Positions 45,843-55,669 of a stretch of 64,000 nt of DNA are shown in pieces. Source of the stretch: Tetracentron sinense (lineage: Eukaryota > Streptophyta > Magnoliopsida > Trochodendrales > Trochodendraceae); the NCBI GenBank assembly GCA_015143295.1, contig CM026557.1, positions 22,167,760 to 22,231,759 on the forward strand, written 5' to 3'. Position 1 is the first letter of the stretch, and every line of letters starts with the position of its first letter. The notes under the pieces were generated by a model. That model did no database searches. It was given only the letters and a program-made list of their open reading frames with translations, and had not been told where the DNA came from. A program made the translations under genes and the position numbers.

Positions 45843-46501
45843 GGCAATAATTTTGTGTCTAATATATAAATCCTAATTCTGAGTTTCTAATTACCTAAAT
45901 AGGCTCTAAAGATGATTGGTCTGGAAATAGATTTCAGCAGCCCAGATTTTCATCAAACCCGGTTTTGGAAATCTAACGTTTAACCTATCTTCGGCTAAAA
46001 ATATGGAAAAATGATAAACATGAACCTCAAAGATGATTTCCATACCTCTCTAATGGTTCAAGAATCATTCAATTTTGATCAAAGGTGACCAAATTAGAGC
46101 TTCTTAAAATTGAGGGAATGTCAAGATATACCTCTTTAACACTCAGAACATTTGAAGTGCTTTCACACTCTTTTCCCTTGGGTCCAAAACCCTACTCACA
46201 CCTCATGACTCATTCCCCATAGGTTTGTAACCCACCTAGGTGATCATTGAATTCACACCAATATGCATGAGAGGCCCCAACCTCTTTATGCCTCGCGCAT
46301 TAGCACTATTCACTTACAACCCATTAAACACGGAGGGTATTTTATACCCTTGCTTTTACCCACTTAGAATATCTTTATACTCTCTTTTTGAGACTCAAAA
46401 CATGCAACTAAAACCCTTACTTGACTCACCATAATACCAAAAACATAATGGAAGGCTTCAGGCCTTTACACACACCATATAAGGGCACTATCCTAGTTTA
46501 A

Positions 46502-47657
46502 TGATTCCTTTGACCTAGAGGGGGATGAATTGGTCTTCCTAGCAATGTCTATCAATTTTAATTTCATACAGTTCTTAATCAGAGATATGATAAACAAATA
46601 AATCAAGTGCGGAAAATATAGAAGACAAGAAATCCACAACACAAGAGATTTTTACGTGGAAAACCCTTCTGGAAAAATCACGGGAACTAGTCCAGCACAA
46701 AATCTACTAAGAGAATTGTTATCAAGTACAAGACTTGAACCTTACTCAACCGGACACCACACATTGTTCATCAGTACAGATTCCTCATCTTGAAGTCCAC
46801 AAACCACATGTTCGATCTCTTCCACAACAGCTCCGGTTCCTCATCGGCCAACGCTTCTCAAAGTTTTCAACCACAATCTCCGTCCTCGACCTCTTTGGCT
46901 CACACCAACCAAACGCTCACACAAAGCACACATAGGATTTTTGAAGGTTTAACAAACTTCTAGAAGGATCTCAATCACAATAGAGATCAACCAATGCAAG
47001 AACAAGGATTATGAGGTTAAACTTGCATCACTAGAGTGTGAGAGAGGAGAACAATGGGTGTCCACCAAAAGGGGATTGAAGAAACCTAGATTACTCAGAG
47101 AAGCTCTACTCTCTCTCACAAAAACCTTAGAACAAGCTAAGGGATCATTACTTAAATAGTCATTTCCAAAAAAGAGTTCAGATTTAAAATTAGAAAGAAA
47201 AACACGCAGTCCGTTTGAACGGCTTGGAGAAAGGTCTGAAAACGGTTACGAATGGTGTGCCAATGAGGCTATTGTTTTTGACATATTAATGAACCATTCG
47301 AACGGCCATGATGACGTTAGAACGGTCTGTGCTGATTTTTTCTTTTTTGAGCACAAAATCCATTCCAACTAGGCACGAACCTATACATCTTGGCAATAAC
47401 TTAACTTAGGTCAATTTCTAATCACCTAAGGTATATGATAGTACCATCTAGAACAATTCCACCTATGGTAACCACTAGGTATCTAGGTCACTTACCATCC
47501 TAAGAGTGTGAGTGAAGGTTTATCCAGAATGTATTTCATTTGAGTCTTTGGATCTTCATCTTCACCAATCTTGAACAACCAGAGGAAAAGCAATACTAGA
47601 CTTATATTGACTCCATTTTGACAACGGAACTAGGTCAATACAAAATATGACTTCACA
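46502..47657 (-). repeat. 5' LTR of the SIRE-type element
   Basis: This is the counterpart of 21078-22221 in the same orientation, with shared words such as gagatatgataaacaaa, aatcaagtgcggaaaatat, actctctctcacaaaaacc and cactaggt.tctaggtcac. On the minus strand it starts TGTGAAGTC at 47657. It has roughly 14 percent difference from the other LTR in the part I compared. On its inner side, before the taagg repeat of LTR X, a stretch (complement of 46485-46496) weakly recalls the tRNA-Met primer site. Confidence 0.8.
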
Positions 47658-49931
47658 ATGACCTTCTAACATATTATCTATTAGACTACTCATCCTCTCC
47701 CATTTTAGCTCTGATACAGACTCATAAAAGAGGCCCTTTAGAGCCCATTTAGCATTAATTATGGTAATTCTGTTGTTCCGGAAAAGAATTATACTTCTTG
47801 AGGATGCGTTCTGAAGACTAGTGTCGTGCTGAAAACCTGTTTGACATTCTTTAGTTAGAATTTTTTCTAAAGAACAGAAATAACATAATCGTGTTGGATT
47901 GAACCAATTTTAAAATATATATATATATTATAAAAACTAAATTCCACCTTTGGTTAAAATTTGATATTATTGTCAAAAGTAAGCTACTATCAATTTATTT
48001 CCAAGATCTACTCATTTTTATAGTCTGAATTAAACTCCCATAAAGTTTATAAAATATCTTGCAAACTGTTAGATAACAATTTTTGTAACATTGTTTATAC
48101 AATTTATTTGTCCTTATTCACTTACATCATTGTAGGGAGGTTGCATCTTGCAGTGAAACCTTCAGAGGATGGATAACATCCTCCCTTCTCTTCCTTCGGT
48201 CTCTGTTGCTTCCACCACCTAGTCACAAACAAATTAGATCGCACCACTATGTGGAGGCGTGTAATGTCCGTCTCCACTCAAGGTGCACTGATCGCAGTCA
48301 CTCCTTCTAGCCCCCTGCTCTGATTTTCTCGTGCACCTAATTAGATCATTATTTTCTTAACATAATGGAACATGTTCTGATTTCATTTCAGTAGATATGA
48401 TAGTTATCAAATAAGAAACTTGATTTCACTTCATAAAATTGAACTCTTCATACATGATCATTATACAAGTGGCAATATAATACAAATGGTATAATTAGCA
48501 TGGGATTATTATATTTCAACAACCTTTTTTCATGAAGTCTCTGTATGGGTTGCTAGTTCCAAATTTACAACAATACTTGGAATTAACTAAATTAGTAGAA
48601 AAAATAATAAGAAAAACATACCAGCCGCTTAGAATGATTCAAATCCTCTCTACTTGAAAGAAGTGGCATCCATGCATATCCTTGTCATCTTGATATGAAT
48701 TACCTTTGCTTGAAAAGAGCACATGCACTAATTTGGATTCAGTACACCAGCAACCACAAGAGAAATTTTAGTGGATAATTATGCAGACTAAGACAACAAG
48801 GGGAGTGTCAAATGAAAATTTTCAGATTAGTTGTAAACATTGTGTTAGCCTGCAACTGAAAATGTGAAATCATAGACCAATTGGAAATGCATGTTAACTA
48901 CGATACATCAATATCCTTCAATCAATCTCACTTGAACAAATTCTCTAGAGTGCACCAGCCAAAGAAAATAAAATACAGTATTGAGTGTTTGTCAACAATG
49001 AATTGGCCTATGGATAGACTTTGGTTACTACAAATTCTAAAGGCTAAGAGATGCTGAAAAAGGTAGAGATCAGTGAGCAGTTATGGGAAGGAAATTGGAG
49101 CTCTAAACCTTCATTCCCATAGCAATTTTGTGTTTCTCAGCCTAATGGTTTTTGACATGCAAAGAAGAGCTGCCAACTGATAAATGCAGTTAGTTATCAT
49201 CAGTCAAACTATTATGGCGTGATAAAAAATCAAATGCAAAATGTTAAGTACATCCCAAGCACCTGCTGAATGTTACAGATCACATCATTCATGCCATATA
49301 AACACAGTAGAAATTAGAAAAGCAAACAAGTCAAAATAAACATAACGTGCCAGCTTAATTATTTTGGTGTGGCTCATTGAGAACTGATTTTACTTTATTT
49401 AGATTTAAAAAAATATGATGCAATTCAAACCCTATGATTATTGTAGTCTCTAACAAGAACCCAGCTCAACAATCACAATTACAAGACCGCGACGACAATG
49501 ACAATTACCATGATGGCTGTAGCAATGACTATGACGACAACCATTTCTCAAGAACATAAAATAAATAAACCCAAAAACAATAATCCCACTCAAGTAAAAA
49601 AAATACTTTTCTATTCATATTTATTGCTTTTCTTCTCCAAGAGCCATACTAGCCTTACTGTCAAAAGGCCCCTACTCTCTCAGACACAAACTAACACTTG
49701 TCTATGCTTTCAAAAAAAAAAAAAACCAACACTTGTACATGATTTAACAGGTGTTGGTTTGTGACTGAGATTAGGTTTTGATGGAGAGTAGAGTTAGAAT
49801 GTCTCTTCCTGGAAAGTCAATCAGGCACAAGAACAGCAAACAAAAAAAAGGAGCAACATACGGAGGTAAGAAATATAGCATAGAAACTTCAAATGGGTGA
49901 GCTAATTAATTTACTGGAACAGAAGCATTAC
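47658..49931. other. Low-copy-looking AT-rich sequence, no gene recognised
   Basis: No repeat family is recognised. A pyrimidine-rich stretch with short open frames (about 48170-48330) does not translate into anything I know. A run of gacgacaatgacaattacc-like words (49488-49550) is low-complexity. The stretch could be intron or flank of the gene whose exon lies at 49932-50166. Confidence 0.4.
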
Positions 49932-50166
49932 CCGAGAGAAGAAAGTGAAGAGGTAGAAGATTTTGATCATCGCAAACACGACGACTCTTAGAGGTTTCAA
50001 ATGGTATCTTTGCCTTGACCATTTCTTCAGAATTACTTCTCTGTTTTCCAATGACATATCTGAGAATGTGTAGATTAATGACCATCCCCGACTAAAACAA
50101 ACAAACCCACAAAGCAATAATGTCCCCAATCTGGTCGACAGAAGCTTTAGAACCAATCTCACTACC
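49932..50166 (-). pseudogene. Orphan exon of a long-chain-alcohol-oxidase-like (FAO) gene
   Basis: The minus strand is open for about 78 codons between a plausible acceptor (AAGCTTAG, just above 50166) and a donor (CGG/GTAATG at 49932-49931). The peptide contains LVLKLLSTRLGTLLLCG, then SLENREVILKKWSRQRY and KPLRVVVFAMIKIFYLFTFFSR. This matches my recollection of the N-terminal membrane-associated part of plant long-chain fatty alcohol oxidases (GMC-type flavin oxidoreductases), which oxidise long-chain alcohols to aldehydes. The FAD-binding and catalytic parts, expected on the minus strand below 49900, and exon 1, expected above 50170, were not found. It is either an exon far from its partners or a gene fragment. 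The identification is from memory. Confidence 0.6.
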
Positions 50167-51201
50167 CTAAGCTTGATTTATCTATCTATTTTATTTTTAC
50201 AAATTTCAACTTTGGGCCTAGAGGATTTCACACTGTCATAAACAAGATTTTTTGTTGTCTTGCTTGTTTAGAGTTGGTGACTATTTAAGAAATTTTGAAA
50301 ATTCCAATGGAAAAAAGTTTCATCTTTTATCTTTTACAATGATGATAAAGTTGCAACTGAGCGCACATTCCATCAAATTATGAGATTAAACCTGAGGATG
50401 GATGCATGTCTGAGAACCCCACTTTGGTTAGCCTGAGTCTCCTTATGTAGTGAGGTTTAATACATGTTAAATATATATAGTTTTATCTAAAACATCTTTT
50501 TAAATTGTATTTTGATTTTATAGGTGTAGGTCATATAGCATTAATGGCTCCTATGTACAAAGTCCAGCAGCTATGAGATATGTATAAAGTGAGACACTAA
50601 TATAGCAGTTTTCTGAAGTGGGATTGGGATATAAATCATAAAAGTTGAAAACCCGATAAATAAACAATAAATTGTTCAAAGCATGGAAATGCTTACATCA
50701 ACAACAAACATGCAATAAATGAAGACATGACTATGTTTGGAGGTGGCATATACAGTTAGCACAGAGAAGCATAAATGTTCATCTTTGACAATGTGGTAGA
50801 GGTAGTTGAGAATAATCAAACTTCTTATACAAAGAGATAAGGGGGAGAGGATAACATTGAAAACAATATAAGAACTATTCATGAAAGTTATAACAGAGTA
50901 AAAAGGATTTATTAATTATAGTTTAAGCTATTTTCTTTCTTTCTAGTAGAATCTTAGAACAAAATCTGAGATGGAATCTTAGAACAAAACGGGTAGAGTG
51001 GGTAGGGCTTTTATCATTTGAGGATTTGAGCTATGAGGGCTAATTCAACAATAAAAGTCGTCTTAGCATCCGACACTCGACTGGATCTGAAGACTTCCAA
51101 TCAATATTAACTTTCCTTCCTCTAATGGCAAAAGCAGAGTACCAAATAGCAACCTAGAACAAAGATGGTGAATACTCCTTTTAAAAAAAGGGAAATGATT
51201 T
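50167..51201. other. Intergenic or intronic sequence, no gene seen
   Basis: No recognisable exon or repeat is present apart from short TA runs near 50470-50480. If the FAO-like exon belongs to a larger gene, its first exon should be on this side. Confidence 0.4.
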
Positions 51202-51345
51202 TGAGATGGCACAAGGGCTGAGACCACCAAGACCATGCATGGATGCACGGGATTTCAGGTGGGCCCTACCATAAGAACGTGGCCCCACCTCAAATCTCGT
51301 GCATCCATGCATGGTCTCGGTGGTCTCAGCCCTTTTGCGGTCTCA
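51202..51345. mobile_element. Foldback MITE with arms of about 62 bp
   Basis: The left arm (51202-51264) and right arm (51282-51345) are inverted copies that share gggctgagaccacc, accatgcatggatgcacg and cccacct-type words. They leave a centre of under 20 bp. The ends read TGAGATGGCA and TGAGACCGCA. I found no matching flanking repeat, so the superfamily is open. Confidence 0.82.
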
Positions 51346-51563
51346 GTAGCAAAGTCCAAAGTTCCTAAAACTAAAAATAATTACTCCTCGTTTCTTACTC
51401 CCAATTGAGATTATTTCTAGGAATTGTTCTAGATTATGTGTCATCCAAACAGGTTTCTTGGATTTCCATTCCTAGGAATAGAGAAATGTTACCTAGGAGT
51501 GATGTCAAATGGGTCCCTTACTTATCCAAACAGCCCAGGTATAACTTAAGAGATTAATACTAT
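51346..51563. other. Spacer between two foldback elements
   Basis: Contains the words tcatccaaacagg (about 51443) and ttatccaaacagcc (about 51522) in the same orientation, which may be remains of another small transposon. No gene. Confidence 0.3.
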
Positions 51564-51733
51564 GAGGTGTGCTAGCCCTAGTCTCGGTCAAACTCTACTC
51601 TCAGCCTCCGCCAACCACCAATCCATTATCAAATCAGTTATGGTGTTTAAAACACCTTCTCTCATCAAGAATGGACAAGTGGTTGTTGGAGACTGAGAGT
51701 AGAGTTTGACTGAGAGTAGGGCTAGCATTCCTC
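51564..51733. mobile_element. Mutator-like MITE (foldback) with 9-10 bp flanking repeats
   Basis: Arms of about 65 bp are inverted copies (left gctagccctagtctcggtc, right complement gctagccctactctcagtc) around a short centre. The element is flanked by TTAATACTAT (51554-51563) and TTATTACTAT (51734-51743), which agree at 9 of 10 bases. Duplications of 9-10 bp with long terminal inverted repeats are characteristic of Mutator-like elements. Confidence 0.8.
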
Positions 51734-52215
51734 TTATTACTATAATCAATTTAATCAATAGGAGAGAGTGTAACGTCTTGGAAAAGAAACCCTTCCGTTC
51801 TTTTGATGGAATATTTAAAGTCCGGAACATTAATATTTTGGAACGAGAGGCAAGAGTCTGGGATGAGAGAGGAGAGAGTTTCTAATCTTTTTACACAATG
51901 ATATCTCACATTTATGGAGTTCAAATTAATTAGAAGTTCCACATCAATGGAACTTAAAAAATCCAAATATTTTGGTGGAACTTAAAAGTTCCGTACTCAT
52001 AGAACTTTTGCATTCTATAGAATAACATAGTTCTAGACATTTAAGTAAAATTAGGCATAAAACAATGAAAGTTCTAGACTTTAAAAGTTCCACAACAAGA
52101 ACAGAGCTTTTTACTATGAATAAATAAAGATAACAAATGGGTAAAGTTAGGAGAATGTAACCACTTTAGTTACCTCTTCTCCTTTGTATTCATAAAGAGA
52201 TTTTAAAGGAATTTT

Positions 52216-52363
52216 TTCTTATCTCAGGCGTTTAAAATGGAAGAAATTGGATTAGTGTGGGAGATAAATTAGGAGATCTAAAAGATATTTCCCCATCTCT
52301 CATACTTTTCAAATGGAGGGGATGATTAGTGGGGAGATAAATTAGGAGATTTAAATGGGATTT
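52216..52363. repeat. Tandem duplication of about 74 bp
   Basis: Two copies share attagtg.gggagataaattaggagat (about 52251 and 52325) and a preceding ctcaggcgttt/ctcatactttt stretch with aaatgga. There is no coding content. Confidence 0.7.
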
Positions 52364-52569
52364 TCCATAATCAATAGATGAGAGCTGTTAAACAATCCAA
52401 TAAAATAAAGAGAAACACAAAAAATAAGAAAAGAAGAGGCTACCCCCACATGTCACAAAAGCCTTAAACTCCTCTAAGGATGGGTTTTAAGAAAACATCC
52501 TCTACATATGCAACATGTCCACCAACCATCTCGGAACCGACACCTGTCCACCCACCTGCTCAGGTTTCA

Positions 52570-52602
52570 CTAGTAACTAATAAGTAGCCCGTGCCATGCA
52601 CG
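52570..52602 (-). mobile_element. Helitron-like 3' terminus, minus strand
   Basis: On the minus strand a hairpin CGTGC-ATG-GCACG (complement of 52590-52602) is followed by 16 bases and a terminal CTAG before T, the layout of a plant Helitron 3' end. The rest of this element should extend to higher coordinates, but I could not find its 5' end. Confidence 0.5.
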
Positions 52603-53308
52603 AAAAATGCTGAAAGAAGAAAAAATAGTTAATAATATATTAAAAAACAATTTGTTCATCAAAATTAAAAACAATTTGACTATTTTGATATGAAATTTTG
52701 GTTAAAATATTTCTAAGTATTATATATACTCTAAGTTGTATATACTTTATATTCTAGGGAGTGACTATACCCAAATCCCGATCAATTAAAAATGCATTAA
52801 GTGTCAACAGCTAGGAACCACTACTCAAATGATGTTTTTGAGTAATTCACTTCCAAAAGTACAATAAGGTAAAAAAAAATACTATTATAAAATCTTAATT
52901 AAGCTTGCTTTTATGAGAAGGACTCCCCATAAACATTGAACAATTACGCAACCCTTAATGGCCAATTTAAGTGATCTTCCATTCAATCTATCCCTTGTAG
53001 CCCGGATCCCACTCCTACAAAAATTAGAAACCTAATATGCCAGTTAATGTTGTGGAAAGAGATCTACTAAAAGAATTAGTTTACGAATACTCCCAAATAT
53101 ACTCCTAAATCCTAACCGTCTAACTCAATTATAAAATCGTTAGAATTAGACTTGATATGACATTAGAATATGACATTAGAAAAGACAAAATAAGTCAAGT
53201 CAAATCCTAACCCTCAGTGTTAGTCATACATAGTTATGATTAGAGAGTATATTTGGGAGTACCTATACACCGACTCCTACTAAAACATAACAAATGATAT
53301 AGAATCTA
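52603..53308. other. AT-rich sequence, perhaps body of the minus-strand Helitron
   Basis: No gene or known domain is seen. It lies between the two Helitron-like termini. Confidence 0.3.
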
Positions 53309-54920
53309 TCTATACTAATACTATATACTGGTTGGTGTCATGTGATATACCTCAAATCTTTTGATTCTCTCTTTAGGTTGATGTCACGTGTCTACTGACA
53401 TGTCACTTTCATCATAGTTTATCCAATCAACTGAGGCCATGTCATTTGGCTTCCTATATAATACTTCTAAATTAATGACACACATAACACATTAATGGCC
53501 CTTCAATAACTTTTCTCTCTCTAACCATTATTACTTACTATGAAATCCAAAGGTTGGTGGACACATGGCGGCATTAGATAGAGTTATTGGACACGTGGCA
53601 GCTCTAGAAAAAATTAAGAGTGAATTGATCCTATTGAGAGTAATTCTTCAATATGGCAGTAAATTTTCCATACCTCCTTTCTTTATGACATTAACTCAAA
53701 ACGTAACACTCTCACTACTTTAATAATGGTTGGAATAAAATAAATTAATTTTGTAACAGTTGGGTGTAATTGTGGGTGTTATTAAAATTGAGGTTTCATT
53801 CTTTGCCATTAAGGAAGACATGGAGACATTGAGGGAGGAAAACATAGAATCATTAGTCTTGGCATCTTTATAATGCTCCCTTGCCATCATCAAATTCCTT
53901 TTATATGAATTAACCCACAATTGAGCCGACAATGGTTGGTGGCTTCCTGTAGAGAAAAACAGTGGCTGCTAATGGTGGTGAGTTTTAAAAGAGGACTGAG
54001 AAAGGGTGGAGATAAGCGAGCTCTCCTATTCTAATTATTTGTTGCATTGTACCCTTCAAGATTTATATTCATGCAAAATTGAAGAGTGGGAGCACACCAT
54101 TAAGATTCTTCTTATTTTACATTTTTTTGTTCCCCAATTGCTCTATTTTTTGTGCTTTTGTTTTTTTTTTCCTTGATTTATAGTATCCATGCTTATCATA
54201 GTAAGAGAAGTAAATGGTGAGTCTTTAAATGATGCTTATTTGTGACTGATGCTTATCCCGTATCGTCTCCTCTTTGTAATTCACTTTAATCTTCTTTCTT
54301 CTTTGGCTTTTGCTTAGAAATGATTGTTTTCTTTCTCATGTTACAGTTGAGTATTAACAAGGCAGGTTTTATTCATTGAGTTAATTTTTGGGTGTTTATC
54401 AAAAAATAATTTGAACTAATTTTTTTGATCTCCAGCAGTAGATGGAACTTGCACACCACCTATGATTTCCCCAGCAGCTTTAGTCAATTTTCGTATATAT
54501 CAAAATATTTTGAATCTTAAACTTTAAGAAACACAATTGTACATCTAATAGTAGCATCCCATTACCCCATTTGTATATCAATCTTCTATACATTAGAAAA
54601 TCTCATGTTCTATATCCGAAAGCCCTGGGCATAATAGATAAATATATAATTAAATAAGTAGTTGCATACTAATTAAGTTATGTTTTAATTTAATTTATAT
54701 ATTAAATGATATAAACCCTATTTATCATATTATTATTATTCAGTTGATACGTTTTCATGAAAATTTAAAAATTTGTGATTAATTAATATAATTTATATAT
54801 TCTAACCACCTTAATTGTATTTCATCAATTTAATCAAATTTATAATAAATTAAAATTACTATTCTCATGCACATTTTTCTCCTGTTCGCATTCCCGTGCA
54901 TCGCACGGATTGCTTACTAG
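53309..54920 (+). mobile_element. Non-autonomous Helitron
   Basis: The 5' end reads TCTATACTAATACTATATA after an A. The 3' end has a hairpin CCGTGC-ATC-GCACGG (54894-54908), eight bases, then CTAG (54917-54920) followed by T. Both ends and the A/T target fit plant Helitrons. The 1.6-kb interior shows no Rep/helicase or captured gene that I recognise. The 5' limit could be four bases further left, where a second TC follows an A. Confidence 0.72.
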
Positions 54921-55669
54921 TAATATATATAGGACTCAAACGAACAATTTATAGATGTAGCCAAATGGGAGCAAACTTATGTGTGAGTTGCTAACAAATT
55001 TTAGTTCATTGCAACCCGAATTCCTTTTTTTGTGTGTGTGCGTGCATAAATCTATTAAAAAACCTACTCATCAAAACTGATTGTCCATTCTATTTATCAA
55101 CTAAATGCAAAACCTTGGAAAAAAACAGTTCCTTCGTCCGCCATAAAAAGGGCTGAGCCAATAACAAAGGGCCTGGCTGAAATGGTAATGGACATGGACA
55201 CCATAGAGATATGGATTTGTTAGCCTGGAAAAATCACAATCACAACACCAATACAGTGAACTCAATTAACTAACTTTCAAAATCAATACCTAAATCCAAA
55301 ACAACAACAAAACTATCAGCCAAGAGTCGTAGTTCTATGTTTTCATAAATGTCCCCTCTAATCGTTGTTTCCCTTGATAACTGAGATCCATTAATTTCCA
55401 TTGAAAGGTCATCTTAATAGGAACCTAAAGTGAGAAACATGGTGAGGAGAACGTTTAAGAGAATAGATTAGTAAGAGAAAATTAAAGGAGGTTTGACGTT
55501 TGCTTGGTAGATAATGTAACATCAAACCACATTTGATTCCCTTTTAGAATTAAAATACTAAAATCTTTGTATCCATTAAAACTTCTCATTTAAGAGATAG
55601 TTATTGAAGGAGAAACTTTAGGAGATGCAAGAGGTAACCATTCAAAGACACTGTCCCTCTATAACTTAA
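54921..55669. other. Spacer without a recognisable gene
   Basis: AT-rich sequence with a TA run at its left end. Nothing coding or repetitive is identified by eye. Confidence 0.4.

Larger units (their letters stand above)
32920..46479 (-). mobile_element. Solo LTR X (minus strand), interrupted by the Athila element
   Basis: The two outer pieces, 32920-33926 and 44897-46479 (together about 2.6 kb), are flanked by the direct repeat taagg (32915-32919 and 46480-46484), so they form one insertion in the SIRE-type element just upstream of its gag start. On the minus strand: the shared block (45842-45764), palindromes (45734-45605), a TATA box (CCTATAAATAGGG, about 45540-45553), a leader, and near the far end short repeats built on ccagtatccattt (about 33600-33700). 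The left end (CGCGACCCAAAA) resembles that of the LTR starting at 63127. No internal region belongs to it. The family is probably Ty3/gypsy. Confidence 0.72.
21078..47657 (-). mobile_element. SIRE/Maximus-type Ty1/copia element, decayed and multiply interrupted
   Basis: Two related LTRs of about 1.15 kb lie in the same orientation at the ends (21078-22221 and 46502-47657). On the minus strand the order is 5' LTR, a weak primer-site-like stretch, gag (from about 32884), a zinc-knuckle part, an env-like segment, a polypurine tract (complement of 22222-22234) and the 3' LTR. SIRE-type gag and an env-like region before the 3' LTR place it in the SIRE/Maximus group. No integrase, reverse transcriptase or RNase H is recognisable. 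The interior is interrupted by LTR C, LTR D and LTR X. The coding parts are broken many times. About 14 percent LTR divergence in a 160-bp sample counted by eye suggests an old insertion, several million years or more. Matching outer flanking repeats were not found. Confidence 0.75.

Noticed and set aside
49498-49764. 88-codon open frame starting with many methionines and threonines
   Set aside because: Comes from a low-complexity gac/atg run; no domain and no supporting context.
54921-54936. TCCTATATATATTA (minus strand) as 5' end of the reversed Helitron
   Set aside because: The preceding base is G, not A, and the match is mostly a TA run; too weak to call.
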